Shown here: positions 51,935 through 62,300 of the stretch, piece after piece
Numbering within the stretch: position 1 is the first letter of the stretch
How the letters are laid out: each line of letters begins with the position of its first letter
Assembly: GCA_030750765.1 (NCBI GenBank)
Contig: JASMHM010000003.1
Span: 85,385 to 149,384, forward strand
Direction of reading: 5' to 3'
Source: Candidatus Woesearchaeota archaeon
Lineage (GTDB): Archaea; Nanobdellota; Nanobdellia; Woesearchaeales; ARS49
DNA: 64,000 nucleotides
Program-made: the position numbers and the translations under genes
The notes under the pieces: model-generated
What the model saw: only the letters and a program-made list of their open reading frames with translations
What the model was told of the DNA's origin: nothing
Databases searched by the model: none

Positions 51935-52131
51935 CGAAACAGTGCGCTGTGACACCATTCGAGGAGAGCGTATCTGCGAAAATGTATCTAGACAACGCAG
52001 AAGTTTAGTTTTTGTTCAGCAATGATAAGAATGTGGTGGGTGGTTATGTGGCCTGCTGTGGGATCAGGACAGTACGCACGCTAATCCGGTTCAGAATCAT
52101 GAGCATACTTTGTGAGCATGTGGCGTAGTGA
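51935..52131. other. Gene-free interval
   Basis: About 200 bp between the radA promoter element and the next minus-strand gene. I see no convincing ORF, tRNA or repeat here. A short reading frame on the plus strand crosses the promoter element but has no start signal. May hold terminators or an unrecognised RNA. Confidence 0.4.
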
Positions 52132-52476
52132 TCAACGTCTGCCTATTAGTTGTGGAATTACGGGGGCAAGACCGCAGGCAACACCCAACAACAGCGCTTT
52201 CCAGCCTGGCAAGTGAAGCCAGTATTTGGTCAGCAAGAAGGGAACGAGCACTAGTGTTGTGTAGTACATTCCTGGATCTATATAGTCGACCACAAAAGGG
52301 TGGTTTCCTGCAAACAGCATGCCGAATGCTATTCCTTGGGCAACAAGAAAGGCGGCTAGTGCTACGACAATGATTTTAGCGTAGAGTTTTGGGCTTTCTC
52401 TGCCAGACAGGACAAAGAAAACCGCCAAGCTCGCTACGACACTATACGCGGCTTCTTTTGCATAATGCTCCCACAT
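52132..52476 (-). CDS. Small membrane protein of unknown function
   Basis: 114 residues with about four hydrophobic segments (AYSVVASLAVFFVLSG, IIVVALAAFLVAQGIAFGML, TTLVLVPFLLTKYWL, ALLLGVACGLAPVIP). A TATA-like box (ACTTATAAATA on the minus strand, centre about 52502) is 26 bp before the ATG. Not recognised. Confidence 0.65.
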   Translation of the reverse strand: MWEHYAKEAAYSVVASLAVFFVLSGRESPKLYAKIIVVALAAFLVAQGIAFGMLFAGNHPFVVDYIDPGMYYTTLVLVPFLLTKYWLHLPGWKALLLGVACGLAPVIPQLIGRR

Positions 52477-52666
52477 ACGATCCTACTGCTTCGTATTATA
52501 TTTATAAGTATTGATTCTGAGTTCTGCGCCTTTACCTTCACCGCATGAACTGAGTGTTTTTCACATTCACACAAAAGGGGGTGTGCGCTTTTCGCTTTCA
52601 TTTTGTCGGGTCGTGGGCCCTGTTTTTTTCGGAGGATTTAAATAATCCTTAAGAGACCAAGGCTCC

Positions 52667-53845
52667 ATGCGTAGCGCCTTGTTTATCCTCCTATTATTTT
52701 GTGTGCCGGTAGCTTACGCAGGGCTGTTTCATGTTGGCAGTGGCTCGCCTCAAACGCCCACTACGAGTGTGGATTGTTTGCTCCAGGACGCAGGAGTGTG
52801 TAAGACCATTTCTTCAAGGGCAAAAAGTAAGTGTCCAAGAGAAGAATATCGACTTTTGGTTCGCGTGAGTGAGGGTGTGGCCCAGACGAGGGTGGTCTCG
52901 ACTAGTGTTTGTGGAAGAGGTTTTGATTCTGGTTTTAAGAATGGCATTGTTAGTGCAGGCACTTTCCGATGTATGGGTGGTGGGGGTAAAACTTGTCAGT
53001 GCAACCAAATCCGTCGTAGCACCTGTAGTTTTTCTATTAATCTTATGGGTGACAATCGCATGCAGTTGCTTGTTAACCCTAACGATGGTGGTCCAGCCAA
53101 CACGCCCATACTCAACCTCCAGCAGACAGAATGTGTCTTAGACACAGAGCGGTGCCAGGGTAAAACGTTGTTCCGATGCGAGCGCACCTCTAAAAGTGAG
53201 TTTTCCGAAGTAAATAAAGGAAACGTACTTGGTAAGTGTGGTGTTACTCCACAATTCATGTGTGAACAACGCCAGGGAGGAACATTTTTAGAGGGTTTTT
53301 GTTGTCAGGGTAGCAAAAGTTTTAACGTGAAAAGCCCTAAAGTGGTGTGCAAGCCAGAAAAGTTTGTTTTCTTTGGCATAACACTCTTTACAAAAGACCG
53401 ATGCAGGTCTACGGGTGGAAAGACTTCTTGTTTTATTGGCAAGCCCATTCCTGAGCGAGGGGTGGCGGTTTCCAAAAAGGTGTTTAATCTTGGCGGTAAG
53501 TTTGTGGGTTGCGGAGGCACGTCTGATCTTAAAAAAATTATTGATGCCAAGAGCGGGGGTGAACTTATAGCCTTCCAGCCTGCTTGTACTGTGCTCGACT
53601 TTGGCCACACGGAAATGTTGTGCACCCAAAAAGGCGTGTGGGAGACCATCAAAAAGAAAGAAGAAGGCAAATCTTTCTTACAAAGGAGGCAGCCCACGCT
53701 AGGTAAGGCAGAAGCAGGCACGCAAAAATGTTGTCCTATAGATAAGTGTTGGGACGGAAACTCCTGCGTGCCTGTGGGAACTGAGATAAAGGTGAGCGAG
53801 ACCAAGCGCATACGCTGTGAGCTTACCACAAAATCTTTCGACTAA
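52667..53845 (+). CDS. Secreted Cys-rich protein
   Basis: 392 residues. A signal peptide (MRSALFILLLFCVPVAYA) with likely cleavage after residue 18 is followed by an exported region with about 27 cysteines, probably in disulfides, and no further membrane segment. No known domain. The ATG is 27 bp from a TATA-like box (ATTTAAATA, centre about 52640), a leaderless start. First gene of the exported module continued by the next three genes; the similar Cys-rich style suggests they act together at the cell surface. Confidence 0.75.
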   Translation: MRSALFILLLFCVPVAYAGLFHVGSGSPQTPTTSVDCLLQDAGVCKTISSRAKSKCPREEYRLLVRVSEGVAQTRVVSTSVCGRGFDSGFKNGIVSAGTFRCMGGGGKTCQCNQIRRSTCSFSINLMGDNRMQLLVNPNDGGPANTPILNLQQTECVLDTERCQGKTLFRCERTSKSEFSEVNKGNVLGKCGVTPQFMCEQRQGGTFLEGFCCQGSKSFNVKSPKVVCKPEKFVFFGITLFTKDRCRSTGGKTSCFIGKPIPERGVAVSKKVFNLGGKFVGCGGTSDLKKIIDAKSGGELIAFQPACTVLDFGHTEMLCTQKGVWETIKKKEEGKSFLQRRQPTLGKAEAGTQKCCPIDKCWDGNSCVPVGTEIKVSETKRIRCELTTKSFD

Positions 53846-53888
53846 ACACGTCGATATATTTAAATAGTTTAAGACTGGACTCAACTCT

Positions 53889-55091
53889 GTGGAAAAAGAG
53901 GTGGCACGGGGGGTACTGCTAGTATTGTTTACACCTATTGTGTTGTTCTTGTCCGCTCCCTCGGTCACGGCTGTGTGCGGCGACGGAGTGTGTGAGAACA
54001 GCGAACAAAATGGAGGGTGCAAAGCAGACTGTTCAGGAGCTACTTTTTTTGAACTCTTCCAAAAAGAAAGCTTTGCTAGGAAAATAAAAGGTTTCTGCAG
54101 ACAACCTGCCCACTGTTTAGTCACCCCTGTAGGTGCGCTTGCCAACACGGGCAAACCCGAAAAATTCTTTGACGCTAACTCAGCCATAGAACAGCCAAGA
54201 TGTGTTTTTGACGGCCAGTTCATCCTTGACCATTACTGTCAAGAGGGCAGCTGGATCACAAGAACTTCGAGCGTTTTTAGCATCATGCACAATAGCGTTC
54301 CTGCCAACACTGACTTCCACATCTTTTGTGGGAGACACGAAGAGGTGGCAAATCGGTTAGACCTCAAATTTAGAGGTAAACGTCTCAAAGAATACCTCAA
54401 AAGTTGTGTCAAAGGACAGGCAGGAAAGGTCGTTGACTGCGTGAATAACCTGTGCGTGCTCAAATACCAAGACCACGTAACGTTAGGAACATCGTATAAC
54501 GTACCCTTAAGCAGTGATAGAGGTTTCTTAGGTGCTCTTGGCCAGTCCGCCAGTGCATGCAACGGCGTCAAGGACGGCACCTTTGGAAAATGCCTCACCA
54601 CTCCCGAAGGGGTAAGCATTTTTGCCCACAAAGGCCTAGATCTTGTATTTGCCTCTACTGATCCGCAAGGGATAGACGGAGTCGGTGTTGGTCTTGCCAC
54701 TTTTATCTCGCAAAGAAAACTGTTCACCGATTTTGGCAGCTCTCGTGACCCTCTCTATGACGGCTTCTCACGCATGCTTCACTTCAATAACTTAATCCAC
54801 CTTCGGAAATCCGTAGGTTCTGTTCTTGGTGCGCTAGAGCGCAACGTCGAAGTGGACAGTCGAGACATGGCCGGCCTCCGCTACCAAAACATTCAGTTTA
54901 ACCAAGAAGAACCGCCCTGTTTAACGTACGTCAAGCCTCTAGACAGGGTTGCTCTTTGTGAAGGACAGGAAGACGACAACGACTTCATCATCGTACGTAT
55001 AGGACCAACAGCACCGCCACCGTCACCAGGTGGCAGACCAGCAAAAGGCATAGTATCATTATGGGGGGATGCAGGTGCTAAGATCCGATGA
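53889..55091 (+). CDS. Secreted Cys-containing protein
   Basis: 400 residues starting at GTG 53889. The N-terminus carries a hydrophobic signal segment (about 8-28), followed by a CGDGVCENSEQNGGCKADC block like the CGNGxCxxxE...CxxDC modules common in archaeal surface proteins. The rest is a globular exported region with scattered cysteines and a Pro/Gly-rich stretch near residue 375. The GTG lies 27 bp from a TATA-like box (centre about 53862), so this gene has its own promoter. It overlaps the pilin-like gene by four bases. Confidence 0.75.
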   Translation: MEKEVARGVLLVLFTPIVLFLSAPSVTAVCGDGVCENSEQNGGCKADCSGATFFELFQKESFARKIKGFCRQPAHCLVTPVGALANTGKPEKFFDANSAIEQPRCVFDGQFILDHYCQEGSWITRTSSVFSIMHNSVPANTDFHIFCGRHEEVANRLDLKFRGKRLKEYLKSCVKGQAGKVVDCVNNLCVLKYQDHVTLGTSYNVPLSSDRGFLGALGQSASACNGVKDGTFGKCLTTPEGVSIFAHKGLDLVFASTDPQGIDGVGVGLATFISQRKLFTDFGSSRDPLYDGFSRMLHFNNLIHLRKSVGSVLGALERNVEVDSRDMAGLRYQNIQFNQEEPPCLTYVKPLDRVALCEGQEDDNDFIIVRIGPTAPPPSPGGRPAKGIVSLWGDAGAKIR

Positions 55092-56395
55092 GAGGGCAAA
55101 TAACCATCTTCATCATCCTCGGAATAATAATCCTCACCGTGGCAGGTGTAGGGGTTGTGGTGTTCCGGCAGGACGCCAGCACCACAGAAGCCAAACCACG
55201 CACAGACCTCGTGATAGCGTTTGTACAAAGCTGTCTCCAAGTGGCAGGAGAGGAAGCCCTACACTTACTCAGCGACCAAGGGATCATCGAAGAAAGACAA
55301 GGAGGGCAGCAGTCTGACATGGACGACGAGACAAGCACCATACTAGGACAAGGAAGAGTGGCAAACTACATACTTCTCCAACCAGAATTCAACATCCCCG
55401 GACCTCCGCTAGTGAGGAACGCGCCCCGCAACCCTGACGGATTGCAATACAAGCAGCTAGACGACTATCCTTGGAACACCTTCCCTATCATCAGCCTTTC
55501 CAGTCCTACGGTCAAAGCATTCAGAGCGTTGAGCGTGTTTGGCTGGGCAAACGTCCCCCCTACCAACACCAGCTTCAAACGAAGCGTGGAAGAATCATTA
55601 GAAAGCTACACCGAAGAAAGAATGCTCACCTGTCCTCTAGATGCTTTGGAAGAGCAAGGCGCAAAAATCGTGGCAGAGGATGCTCCAATAGTGGACGTCA
55701 AGCTCACCGAAGAAGGGACCGACCTCTTCCTTACCTGGCCTCTGCAAATCATTGACGCCTCGGGCACCACCCGCCAACAAAATTTTGCCCAACATTATGA
55801 CATACGATTGAAGCGATTACTCAGACTGATCCGCCTCATCGTTGACAAAGAAATCACCGACCTCAACTTTGAGCTCCACCGTCAAGCAGGCGTCAAGATA
55901 AACAACGTACCTACCGGCACGGTTGTCACGATTACTGATTCCAAAAGTAGACTGGCAGGCAAACCCTACAACATGTCCTTTGGCGTTCCCAACCGAGCTC
56001 CTGTGCTCTTGTATGTGGACCAAAAGAAGGTAGGAGATATCCGAGCATGTCAGAACACGCGTTTGCAAAGTACAGGAACACAACGCTCCCCTGGAAAAGT
56101 CCAAGAAAAGTTGCGCATCAGTGGCGGGGCGTGCAATCCGAATAAAGCCATCCAGATAGAAGCCATAGACCCTGATGACTGGCAACCGCTCACCTTACGC
56201 TACACGCCTGACAATTTTGGTGGAGCAAAGCAAGGCATAGGTGTTGTGCAAAACTTCAACCAAAGACTTACCGGGACAGAAACGGGCACCACCGTACCCT
56301 GCCTCCACCTACTCATAGAATCTACAGACGGTTCAAGGACCGACGGACAGTTGGTAACACTATTCAATGGCGACCCGGCATTATGTATTAACTAA
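55088..56395 (+). CDS. Exported protein with pilin-like (class III-type) N-terminus
   Basis: 435 residues. It begins MRGQITIFIILGIIILTVAG: a short basic start, then a hydrophobic helix, as in archaeal proteins that resemble type IV pilin or archaellin precursors (RGQ/xTxFIIxGI). Such proteins may be cut by a prepilin-type peptidase or stay anchored. The large extracytoplasmic region has only a few cysteines and a TLRYTPDNFGG-like beta-rich end. Overlaps the upstream gene by four bases and the giant gene by 29, so the three are co-translated. Confidence 0.75.
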   Translation: MRGQITIFIILGIIILTVAGVGVVVFRQDASTTEAKPRTDLVIAFVQSCLQVAGEEALHLLSDQGIIEERQGGQQSDMDDETSTILGQGRVANYILLQPEFNIPGPPLVRNAPRNPDGLQYKQLDDYPWNTFPIISLSSPTVKAFRALSVFGWANVPPTNTSFKRSVEESLESYTEERMLTCPLDALEEQGAKIVAEDAPIVDVKLTEEGTDLFLTWPLQIIDASGTTRQQNFAQHYDIRLKRLLRLIRLIVDKEITDLNFELHRQAGVKINNVPTGTVVTITDSKSRLAGKPYNMSFGVPNRAPVLLYVDQKKVGDIRACQNTRLQSTGTQRSPGKVQEKLRISGGACNPNKAIQIEAIDPDDWQPLTLRYTPDNFGGAKQGIGVVQNFNQRLTGTETGTTVPCLHLLIESTDGSRTDGQLVTLFNGDPALCIN

Positions 56396-59300
56396 ACTGG
56401 CCTTGGCACTGATTGTGCTGATCGTGCTAGCTATGCCTGTGCTGGGCCAGCAGCTTAGCTGCTGTTGTAAGGATGGCATCGCTAACCCCAAGAGTCCGAT
56501 CTCTGAGATTGATGGCTGCCCACCCGCGCATGAACGAAAAGCAGTCACGAGCATCATCGATCCCAATCCACAAACCTGCCCCACCCTCTGTGGGGAGGAC
56601 GAACAGGTAGCAGAGTGCGGCAACAACGACATAGAACTAGGAGAAGAATGCGAGCCAGGGCTCAACATAGCCATTGCTTGCGGTGACGTTCTAGCCTTCA
56701 ATAAAGGCCCTTTGACGTGCATCGCAGCAGGCCAACCAAACGAATGCCAGTTTGACACCAGTCAATGTGTCTTAGATACTGACCAAGGATGTGACAATCC
56801 CGCCTTCAACCCTCCCCCACAAAACTTGAATGTGCTCCACGTGCCCGGAGAAAAAGAAGTCAACATCGTCTTCGATGTCTTATGCACGCCAGAACTGATC
56901 AAGCTCAGCAGATGTGCAGGCAGCCAGTGCTCTGACTTTGAGATTATACGCCAAGGAGTGTTCACTTCCTTCAACGACCAAGATCAAGAACTCTTGTGGG
57001 AAGAGTCCTATACCTACCGTGTCGTGGCCGTCTTCAACGGCAAAGACAGCGAACCTGCCTTACAAAGCATAACTCTAGGGGACATTCTATGCTGGAAGCA
57101 GACCAGAAAAGTGCCGTTCTGTGTGAACATCGCCAGTTTTCTTGAACCAATAAGAAGATCCTTCCTAGAACAAAACGGTCTAGGTATCATCCCGCCAAGC
57201 GCTTTCCAACCCAACGTTTTCGAGACAAATGTCCGAGAATTCTTTGGTCAAAAACTAGAGGCAGCACACACGTGCAACTCGTTCAACAGACTCAGCAAGA
57301 CAGATGAGTGTGGGGTCAACGCATGTGTTAACACTCTAGTGAGTACGGTCTGCGCAAACACAGACCCTTGTGCCACCAGTCCCTTCGCTCTCTTCAACAA
57401 TGAAGCAGAGTGTGAAGGGGCAGCCAACAGAAATTTCTGCTTCTTCAACAGAGGTATAAGCGTCGTGGATGAATGCACTCCGTGCAAGAACACCATGAGG
57501 TGCCACGACTACAAATCACAAGGTGCCTGTGGAAGGGATCATTGCGGCATTGGTGGAGGCCTCTGCGAATGGCGAGATGTTATCGGAGAATTAGGCGTGG
57601 GAGCATGTATACATCTTGAGGAAGACAACTGCGGCAACTGTGTCTCTGAAGGAACGCTTGCACAGTCTATCAGGGCTACTAACAGACTCTTCGATCAATG
57701 TACTGAAACCAAAGCCACACAGCTAAGTTCCAACACCGACCCGTGTTTGTACAACCCAGAACTACGGATAGCTGTGAGTTGCAGAGGCGCAACCTGTTCT
57801 GACCACAAAGCAAGCCAGTGTGGAAGTCCTAGCGGAGGAGTCCAACTTGACGGACAAAATCGAGTTATTGTAGGCAGCACTGCCAACACCTGCGGGATTA
57901 ACGTGTGTCAGCTCAACCCCTCAACCAGAAGATGCTTCAAGAACGCCGATGGCAATAGCAACGTTCCCATCCAGGATTGCTTTGGAGACAGGGAATGCGA
58001 AGAAGACCTTATCCCTCCAGAGACCAAGCCATTCTTCTCCAAGGCCCGAGGTATAAACACCAAAATTAACTTCCAAGTGTTTGATAATGTTACGCGATCT
58101 GGCCTACAAAGAGAGATCACCCAAGCAACAGATCACACCATCTTCCTCTGTATCGAGGGAGAAGGGCAAGATTGTGCCAACGCCAGAACTTTCCCCATCG
58201 CCACCACCAAGTCCAGCTTGATCATCAACAACCTGCTCTTCCAAGATGGCGCAACCAAGCTAGCAGACCTCAAAGAAGGGTCCAACACTCTACACTACTA
58301 CACCAAAGACAAATCCCAAAATCTGGAAATCGTACAAAAAGTCACATTCAACGCTTGCGCAAACTGTCAAGGACCGGTCGTGGCACGCGCGCAAGTCACC
58401 GGAGGAACTGCGTTCAAAGGCAAGCTCTTCACTGCAGACACGCAGCCCACCTTCACCCTAGACTTCAATGTTCCTGCAAAGATCATAGAGGTTAAGCTTT
58501 TCAATCTCGACAGAGAGGTACCACTTTCGCCCGACAACCTACAAGTACGACCATCCCACCAAGTCTTCACTCTTCCCGCAGGCGTGGAAGGAGAATTCAC
58601 CTTGGACGTGTTGGCTGAAAACGAACAAGGCGTGCTCAGTCTCGAAAATTTCCGCGTAGGGGTAGTGATCGACCCTGATCCTGGAGAGATCTTTGTCCAG
58701 CCCGATGAGGACACCAGCAAGAACGACATCAGCATCCGCGTGACCGCCACCAAGCCAGTCCAGCTCACCGAACTCATCGTTTCCCAGCAAATTGTGTTCA
58801 ACAAGTTCATCCAAGACACCTTTGACCAAGACATCACTGAAAACTACACGTTCAGCGAGAGCGGAGTGGTGTATGACCACGTTGACAAGAAGAGAACAAG
58901 AGTGGATGGTGCAGTGACTGTGTTTGCCGAGGCCGAAAGCGTGCTGGGAATCACCCTCGATGCAGAGAGCACATTCTCTACTGGCAAGGGTGCAGCAGAG
59001 ATCGTTCTATTGAAACCCTTCCTAGGAGCAGCGCCTTCACTCACGTTTGAGATGGTTATTGGTACTACGAGATCCGCAGAGTGTGGCTTCAAGGTCAACG
59101 GTCCAGCTCCTGACCCTCGAGACACCAAGTTCTTCGACGAGCAACTACCCAGATTAACTAGCAAGGGAGGCGTGCTCCATTCCAAGACGTTTACCTTGCC
59201 TAACACTGACGATAACGTAGTACACATACTGTGCAAGTCTGGCAACAAGGTTGTAGCGGTTCCGTATGTGATCCGTGTGGACACCACCACTCCTGCCATT

Positions 59301-62300
59301 GTTGAGAAGTTCGCCCTCCCCAACCCTGTTGTGGAGGAAACAGCCACCGGCAATGAATTTGCCACCAACCTCATCGTCATCACAGATGACTTGGCGTTCT
59401 GCAGATTCTCAGAGAAAGACCTACCTATGTTCACTGCCACAGACGCAGAACGAGTAGACATTCGCGCATTCAACAATGGGAAAGTACCTTCAGCAGAACG
59501 AGAGAAAGGAAACAACGGAGATTCCTTGCCCGCAAGAAGACACAGCCAAGCCATCCTAGTTGAGGGTGAGGGAACCCACTCCTTCTTCGTAGAGTGTAAA
59601 GGAGCGAATGGCAACGTCAAAGACACCATACAGTTCAACGTAGCTCCAGAGCCGTTAGCCATCACCGTACGCACCCAAAGATTTGTGCCAGAATTCGTGA
59701 TACCTGTCAACATCACTACCAACAAGAACGCGTCCTGCAGTTATCGTGAGGTATTGAGCCCAGAAACGTGCTTCTTTGTGGCAGACCCAAAAGCCAGCAC
59801 AAGATGTGTGAGCGACGAGACCAGCGACAAGCGAATCTTCAGCAGATCTCACCTAGCACTCAAAGACGTCAAGACGTTCATAGATACCGTCATCGAAGTC
59901 AACTGTGTTACCTTACTAAACGAACAAAATCGCACGGCGTTCCAAGTAGCAACAGGAGATACCGGAGATGCCCAACTTCTTACGGTGGAGCCTCAAGAAC
60001 TCCAAACGAGAAGCTCTGCAAAGGTAGAGGTCTTCAGCGAAAGACCCTTTGGATTGGAGACGCTGGTAGTCATTGAACAAGAATTTTTGAACAAATTCGT
60101 CAAGATAACCACCAACCAGACGTTCACTGACGGTTTCAAATCCAAACCTGCCAACAAACCGCTCTCATTAGAATTCAGCATACAAGCCACCGACCTAGTA
60201 GATGGCCTCAAACGAGTACGAGCAAATGGTGTTGACTTCCTCAAACGCGACGTCAAAGGAACAGGCAGCTTCCGTGTCGCATCCGAACCACCAAAGATCG
60301 TGATGCTTCGCCCCAAGTTTGGCACAAGCACGAACAACAACCACGACATCCTCCTAGAAACGAGCAGAGATGCCGCGTGTCGCTTCAAACTAGACGGGGA
60401 TGCGCCTGCCACTGATGAGTTCCCCAATCTTCTACGCTTTGATACGACAGACAACCTCCAACACACAAAGGTGTTGACAGTGGCCGCAGGAGACCACACC
60501 CTACACGTTATCTGCGCAGTGAATGATGGAAGGAGAACCTTGTTCGGACAGGAAAATTTCTTGTTGACCGTAGACACCACTGCCCCAGTCATACTCTCAT
60601 TCATCGCAGATCCAGATCCTGTGGCTGAAGAAGAACTCGCCGGAGGATTCCTCACCGAATTCTTCGTCGAGACAGATGATGTAACAACCTGCAAATTTGG
60701 AGAGGCAGACCTCGACTTTGACACGCTTCCAGACTCTTTCGGGCAGGTGCCCTCACGCACCCACGATGTGGAGGTGTTGGTGCCTGATGACTTGTCTACC
60801 TTTGAGTTCTTTGTACGTTGCAAGAATGTCATCAACCTCACTAGCGAATCCAAGAGGGTCACCTTCAGAACCGACAGCACCATTCCCTTTAGCGTGGCGA
60901 GTCGTACTGATGCAGAAGTTTTGGGATTAAATGTGCCGATAAAAATACGCACTAACAAGCGAGCGAACTGCCAGCTAGCCTTGCTCAACTGTGAGACTGC
61001 AGAGCAACTCAGCGCTTTCACCTCCTTTGGAGAGTTTGGCAGGAAGCACACCACGATTGCGGAAGTAGATGACGTGGGCCAACAATGCTTCTCTGCTCAA
61101 TGTGAGACCCTCGCAGGAGAACAGGCAAAAGCGGACTTCAGTGTACTGGTGAAAGATCGCTTCACTTCGGGGTTGGAGATCAACCCTAGTGATCCACAAA
61201 CCCGAACACGCGTTAGTGTTGTGGTGAACGCCACCCAACGCTTCAGCCTCCAAGAGGTTATGCTGAAGGAACGCAAATTCCTCAGTCCCTTCTTTGTTGT
61301 GGCCACACAAACTAACATTATCGATAGCTTCAAAGGAAGAAGCAACGATCGTACCTTCACCTCCAACATCAACCTAGAACCTGGCTTCAAAAACGTGAGT
61401 GGAAGCGCTCTAGACTTCGTAGGTGCATTCTTAGGTGGAGAGGGACAGTTCGACGTACTCAAAGGAGATCTGAAAATAGTGTTCCTCGAACCCAGCTTTG
61501 GCATCACAGGGAAAGACCTCACGGACATTATTGTTGAGACAAACCTCCAGAGCGAGTGCGTGTTCGCCTTTAACCAGCCACTGCCACCCGTCACAGTGGC
61601 AAACTTCGATTCTTCTGCCCTTCCCAAGTTTACTACTCTAGACAACTTTACCCACCGCAGACTTAACTTCCAAGGTCATGACGAGTTTGCCAAACAATTC
61701 CACGTCATCTGCAAATCCAACCCCTTAGAAGGCATAGACTCAAGGTTAGGGGTCCAAACATACTCCCTACGCCTGGACACCACCGACCCAACCATTGATA
61801 TAAGTGCAGCTCCTAACCCCATCGCACAGCGTCTTGTTCCCGATCTCGACATCTTTGCCTCCAACCTTATCGTAGAAAGCATCCCTGACACCCCTGGAGA
61901 AGAAGCAGATCCTATCTTCTGCAACTTTGACACTACTCCTGGAGAATTCGTACAGCTAACAACGCCATTCCCCGGCTCCAAAGTCAATCCTCGACAAGTC
62001 CTCACCACGGAAGTCAATTTCACCAACGACCTCAGCGAGACAAAGATATTCATTGCGTGTCAGAACCCTGCAGGTTTGAACAGCACCCTGGAGAACATCA
62101 CCATACAAGTAAACACCACCATACCCCTTGCTTTCATAGCAGTCCAATCACCTATTGTTTCTGCAACCAAAAAGGTAGACGTACGTATCACCACCAACAA
62201 GCGCACCGATTGTAGAGCGCAAGAAGTTGGCAAAGCACTCGAGTCGTTTGGCAAGTTTGGCTTTGTCCACCAAGAAGAGGTAAGCCTAGATCGTGGAGCA

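Noticed and set aside
52085-52125. Possible tRNA T-arm (CCGGTTCAGAATC)
   Set aside because: The flanking bases do not form the five-pair T stem, and no acceptor or anticodon arm could be drawn around it.
59993-61054. Long minus-strand frame (353 codons) opposite the giant gene
   Set aside because: It has no domain and an unnatural Ser/Leu/Val-rich composition. The plus strand carries a continuous frame with signal peptide, repeats and calcium-binding modules. It is a shadow.
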